From positions 1,984,001 to 2,048,000 of the forward strand of contig OZ220680.1 in assembly GCA_965116345.1 (NCBI GenBank): a stretch of DNA of 64,000 nucleotides, in the 5' to 3' direction. This document shows, piece by piece, positions 61,246 to 64,000 of this stretch. The notes beneath the pieces are model-generated. The model was not told where the DNA came from, made no database searches, and saw nothing but the letters and a program-made list of their open reading frames with translations. Origin of the DNA: VXYL01 sp965116345 (GTDB lineage Bacteria > Pseudomonadota > Gammaproteobacteria > Pseudomonadales > Azotimanducaceae). A program made the position numbers and the translations under genes. How positions within the stretch are numbered: position 1 is the first letter of the stretch; the number at the start of each line of letters is the position of its first letter.

Positions 61246-62058
61246 ATGAGTGAGCGCCTGCTGAAATTCTGGCGAGACTGGCGCGGCCTGCTGCTGTTCT
61301 TCGTCATCATGATCGTGTTCCGCTCGGCCGTCGCGGATTGGAACCAAGTGCCGAGCGGCAGCATGCAGCCCGGGATCCTTGCCGGCGACCGGATCGTGGT
61401 CGACAAGCTCGCCTGGGATCTGCGCGTGCCGTTCACCGACATCCGCCTTCTCCGGTGGTCGAATCCCGAACGTGGCGACATCGTGACGTTCGACAACCCG
61501 GTCGATGGGCGGCTGTTCATCAAGCGCGTGGTGGCCGTTCCGGGCGACCGCGTCGAGTGGCGTCGCGACCAGCTTCTAATCAACGGCGAGCGGGCGACGT
61601 ACACGCCACTGGCCGAAGCCGATCTGGCCGGGCTGATGGTGGACAAGCCTCGGGACCATCGCTTCTACCGCGAGCAGCTGATGGGCACCAGTCGCCTGGT
61701 GATGTTCAGGGGGCAGCCGGGCACCGCCGAGTGGACCGACAGCCCGCTGCGCCTGTTCGCACCGACCCGGGAATCGTGCGAGGGATGCGAACTGCGCGCC
61801 TCCACGGCGGGTGCGGCGCTGGCCAAGGCGATCTGTCGCTGCTGCAACCAGAGCGCCTGTTCAAGCTTTCCGCCGTTCACCGTTCCCGAGGACAAGTACT
61901 GGATGATGGGCGACAACCGGGACAACTCCACGGACTCCCGCTTCATAGGCTTCGTCGACCGGCGTCACATCTACGGCCGTGCCCACGCCGTGGCGTTCTC
62001 GGTGGGCGACAACTACTGGCCGCGTTTCGGGCGCTTCTTCACGGATCTGACGAACTGA
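61246..62058 (+). CDS. lepB: Signal peptidase I
   Basis: A 270-residue protein with one membrane helix near residues 14-30. The Ser/Lys dyad is S39 in VPSGSMQP and K93 in FIKRVVAVPGD. The GDNRDNSTDSR box is near residue 222. It cleaves Sec/Tat signal peptides in the periplasm. An insert of ~70 residues between the two parts includes a Cys-rich stretch (ESCEGCELR, ICRCCNQSAC), longer than in the shortest family members. No lepA or rnc neighbour is present. Confidence 0.95.
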   Translation: MSERLLKFWRDWRGLLLFFVIMIVFRSAVADWNQVPSGSMQPGILAGDRIVVDKLAWDLRVPFTDIRLLRWSNPERGDIVTFDNPVDGRLFIKRVVAVPGDRVEWRRDQLLINGERATYTPLAEADLAGLMVDKPRDHRFYREQLMGTSRLVMFRGQPGTAEWTDSPLRLFAPTRESCEGCELRASTAGAALAKAICRCCNQSACSSFPPFTVPEDKYWMMGDNRDNSTDSRFIGFVDRRHIYGRAHAVAFSVGDNYWPRFGRFFTDLTN

Positions 62059-62077
62059 TCGTCAGCGCCCGGCGCGC

Positions 62078-62112
62078 CTAGCAGGACCCTCCCTGTCTAG
62101 GACCCTCCCTAG
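62078..62112. repeat. Short CTAG triplet repeat
   Basis: Three CTAG sites frame two copies of GACCCTCCCT-type sequence. The first CTAG is also the stop codon of the small membrane protein on the minus strand. Confidence 0.6.
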
Positions 62113-62314
62113 ATAACCGGCGGCGGCGCAGATACCCGACGCCGGCTGCCCCCGCGATGCCGAGCACGGCAAGGCCGGCTACGAAGGCGATGCTGGCCAG
62201 CAGGTGGCCGAGGAGCATCGAGTCCTCGACCTCGTAGGCACGGCCGAGCCACCAGATACCCGCCCCGGCGGCGAGGCAGCCGAGTAGCACCGTGCGTGCG
62301 AGACTTGACCGCAT
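62078..62314 (-). CDS. Small two-helix membrane protein
   Basis: A 78-residue protein with two hydrophobic helices (VLLGCLAAGAGIWWLGRAY and LLASIAFVAGLAVLGIAGAAGV) and a basic C-terminus. Function unknown. It begins 19 bases after the FKBP stop on the same strand and its last codons lie in the CTAG repeat, so the original end may have been changed. Confidence 0.7.
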   Translation of the reverse strand: MRSSLARTVLLGCLAAGAGIWWLGRAYEVEDSMLLGHLLASIAFVAGLAVLGIAGAAGVGYLRRRRLSREGPRQGGSC

Positions 62315-62333
62315 CGTGGTCGCCGGGTTGTGT

Positions 62334-62981
62334 TCAGCCAGCCGGACTCACGGCCAACAGCTCGACTTCGAAGATGAGAGTCTCGTTGGGGCCGATGATG
62401 CTGCCGGGTGCACCACGGTCCCCGTAACCCAGTTCCGGTGGGATGAAGAGCTTCCACTTGTCGCCGACGCGCATCATCTGCATGGCCTCGGTCCAGCCGC
62501 TGATGACGCGGTTCACGCCAATCACAAGGGGCTCGCCGCGCTGCACCGAACTGTCGAACACCCGACCGTCCACCAGCGTACCGTGGTAGTGGGCACTGAC
62601 GACATCCCTCGGCCCCGGACTTTGCCCGTCGCCGGACGCGAGAACTTCGTACTGCAGTCCAGAGTCCGTGGTGGTGACGCCTTGGCGCATCGCGTTGCGG
62701 GCGAGGAAAGCACGACCCACCTCCTCGGACGAAAGGGATTCGGGTACCGCGGCTTGCACATCGGGCACGTCTACTTCCTCCTCGGCGGCCGGTTCTGCCT
62801 GGGCATCCAACGGTTTCGCGGCCTCCACCGCCTCTGCGGGAGTCGAAACCGCGTCGGTCTGCTCACCGGTCGCTTCCGGCGCGCCTGCCGCGACCCAGAC
62901 TGCGGCACCGAACACGCAGCAGGTCGACAGTAGTCGCCGGTGCGTTTGCCGGGTGCGCGCGACGCGTCGTGTTAGCTCCAT
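62334..62981 (-). CDS. FKBP-type peptidyl-prolyl isomerase
   Basis: A 215-residue protein starting at 62981 with a signal-like N-terminus (LLSTCCVFGAAVWVAAGAP). A Glu/Ala-rich linker is followed by a complete FKBP domain: GLQYEVLASGDGQSPGPRDVVSAHYHGTLVDGRVFDSS and FIPPELGYGDRG. It is a periplasmic folding factor of the FkpA/Mip type. Confidence 0.93.
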   Translation of the reverse strand: MELTRRVARTRQTHRRLLSTCCVFGAAVWVAAGAPEATGEQTDAVSTPAEAVEAAKPLDAQAEPAAEEEVDVPDVQAAVPESLSSEEVGRAFLARNAMRQGVTTTDSGLQYEVLASGDGQSPGPRDVVSAHYHGTLVDGRVFDSSVQRGEPLVIGVNRVISGWTEAMQMMRVGDKWKLFIPPELGYGDRGAPGSIIGPNETLIFEVELLAVSPAG

Positions 62982-63135
62982 TGTTTGGTTCGTCCAATGC
63001 GGTTGGGCCAGCGATTCTACGCGCTTCCGGGCAACGGCCGCATCCGTGCGCCCGGAGTGCGCCCGGACAGTGTTGTTCCATCGCCGTATGGGGTACATTG
63101 CATAGCCCAATGCACGAACGCGTCGCCCGCCGCCG

Positions 63136-64000
63136 ATGATCCCCCCTGCCGCCCGCACCCAAGCCTTGCTGTTGGCCGCCGTCGGATGGGCGACGTCCGG
63201 CGGTATCGTCGCTCTCGCTTGCGAAGGCACCTTGGCCGATTTGGAGGGCCTCGAGCCACTGGCAAGCCATCCGCAGACCAGCGTGGAGATCGTCGACCGC
63301 CTGCGCGATGGGCACTTCATCCGCAAGCCTCTGGACGACGAGGCGTCCAAGGGGATGTTCGACAACTACCTCGACATCTTGGACGGTCGACGCCTGTACT
63401 TCACGGCCGCCGACATCGACGGCCTCGAGACCTACCGGCTTGAACTCGACGACGCGCTGCGCGACGGCGACCTCGAGCCCGCGTTCGCGATCTACAACCG
63501 CTATCGCGACCGGGCGGTCCAACGACTCGCATTCGAGGAGAAACTGCTCGAACGCGGCGTAGGCCAGTTCGACTTCACCGTCGACGAGTCCATGGAACTC
63601 GACCGCAGCGAAGCGCCTTGGCCGGCCTCGCGGGAAGAACTCGAGAGTCTCTGGCGTTTGGACCTGAAGAGCAGGGTCCTCGGCGGCAAGCTCGCCGGAG
63701 AGTCGTTCGAAGCCATCGACGAAGCACAGTCCACGCGCATCGCTTCCCGCGAACGGTCGATCTGCCAGACGCGCAGCGAGGACGTCTTCCAAAGCTACAT
63801 GAACGCCTTCGCGCTCACCTACGACGAACACACCCAGTACTTTTCGCCACGGGACTCCGAGGACTTCAACATCTTCATGTCGTTGTCCCTAGAAGGCATC
63901 GGCGCCGTGCTCGAGACCCAAAACGAGTACACGATCGTCCGCCGCCTCGTGAAAGGCGGTCCGGCCGACAAGGGCGGCGAGTTGAAACCGGAGGACCGGA
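63136..64000 (+). CDS. Prc/Tsp-type C-terminal processing protease, 5' part
   Basis: An open frame running off the right edge (288 codons seen). ATG at 63136, signal-like N-terminus (ALLLAAVGWATSGGIVALAC). The N-terminal helical domain reads FDNYLDILDGRRLYFTAADIDG and AFALTYDEHTQYFSPRD. It then enters the PDZ domain (SLEGIGAVLETQNEY, GGPADKGGELKPEDR). The Ser/Lys catalytic domain lies beyond the window. Expected to be a periplasmic protease. Confidence 0.9.
   Translation, partial: MIPPAARTQALLLAAVGWATSGGIVALACEGTLADLEGLEPLASHPQTSVEIVDRLRDGHFIRKPLDDEASKGMFDNYLDILDGRRLYFTAADIDGLETYRLELDDALRDGDLEPAFAIYNRYRDRAVQRLAFEEKLLERGVGQFDFTVDESMELDRSEAPWPASREELESLWRLDLKSRVLGGKLAGESFEAIDEAQSTRIASRERSICQTRSEDVFQSYMNAFALTYDEHTQYFSPRDSEDFNIFMSLSLEGIGAVLETQNEYTIVRRLVKGGPADKGGELKPEDR

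Overview
The window is high-GC, densely packed bacterial chromosome. Its gene types (biosynthetic IlvA, a secreted two-domain M16 protease, TonB-dependent receptors, LepB, Prc, sensor kinase, CaiB/BaiF, acyl-CoA dehydrogenase and phytanoyl-CoA dioxygenase families) point to a Gram-negative proteobacterium. I infer a gammaproteobacterium with an aerobic, oxidative heterotroph's gene set; there is no rRNA marker to fix the taxon and I found no convincing tRNA or rRNA gene. Several starts are TTG or GTG, and many neighbouring genes overlap by 1-13 bases.

Region 1-5650 is the 3' end of zorA followed by zorB, zorC and zorD: a type I Zorya anti-phage system cut by the left window edge. Region 5.8-12.3 kb holds a DUF5916 outer-membrane-type protein coupled to a bacterial GOLPH3-like protein, ilvA, an internally duplicated ankyrin lipoprotein and a MaoC hydratase. 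Region 12.4-13.0 kb is a RelE/ParE-Phd type toxin-antitoxin pair. Region 13.2-30.9 kb is mostly metabolism and envelope: CoA transferase, M16 protease, acyl-CoA dehydrogenase, intradiol dioxygenase, an S51 peptidase with a coupled MFS transporter, a histidine kinase with a response regulator, a TonB receptor next to a decayed sulfurtransferase, an MDR oxidoreductase, a phosphoesterase, a PLP Cys/Met enzyme, a PhyH dioxygenase and an amidohydrolase. Region 30.9-32.2 kb is a small island with a frameshifted glycosylase-like gene and an unknown membrane protein.

Region 32.6-43.5 kb contains a TauD-like dioxygenase, an exported TldD/TldE-like pair, a propeller-like unknown protein, a second TonB receptor, and a two-gene unit of an Asp/Asn hydroxylase-like protein with a TPR-sulfotransferase. 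Region 43.6-45.6 kb is an AT-richer accessory patch with a gene split by a perfect 10-bp duplication and a small HExxH protein. Region 45.6-52 kb has a DyP peroxidase, a sugar transferase, a rhodanese, a quinoprotein dehydrogenase with a Rieske protein, and glyA.

Region 52.0-61.2 kb is a long minus-strand array. It contains SpeD, a lipoprotein, a DUF350 membrane protein, a membrane-anchored spermidine-synthase-like enzyme, a DUF2170 protein, PspA/IM30, two small unknowns, a K+ channel, an ankyrin protein and a GyrI-like protein. I read its core as an envelope-stress/polyamine module. The right edge has lepB, a small membrane protein, an FKBP isomerase and the 5' part of a Prc-type protease.

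The most unusual non-coding content is a set of dispersed intergenic repeats bounded by CTAG. Two large copies (352 and 407 bp) have terminal inverted repeats, a perfect or near-perfect internal long-range stem, several hairpins and an 18-bp unit that varies in number. Shorter modular palindromic elements lie at 12.25, 23.02 and 28.78 kb.
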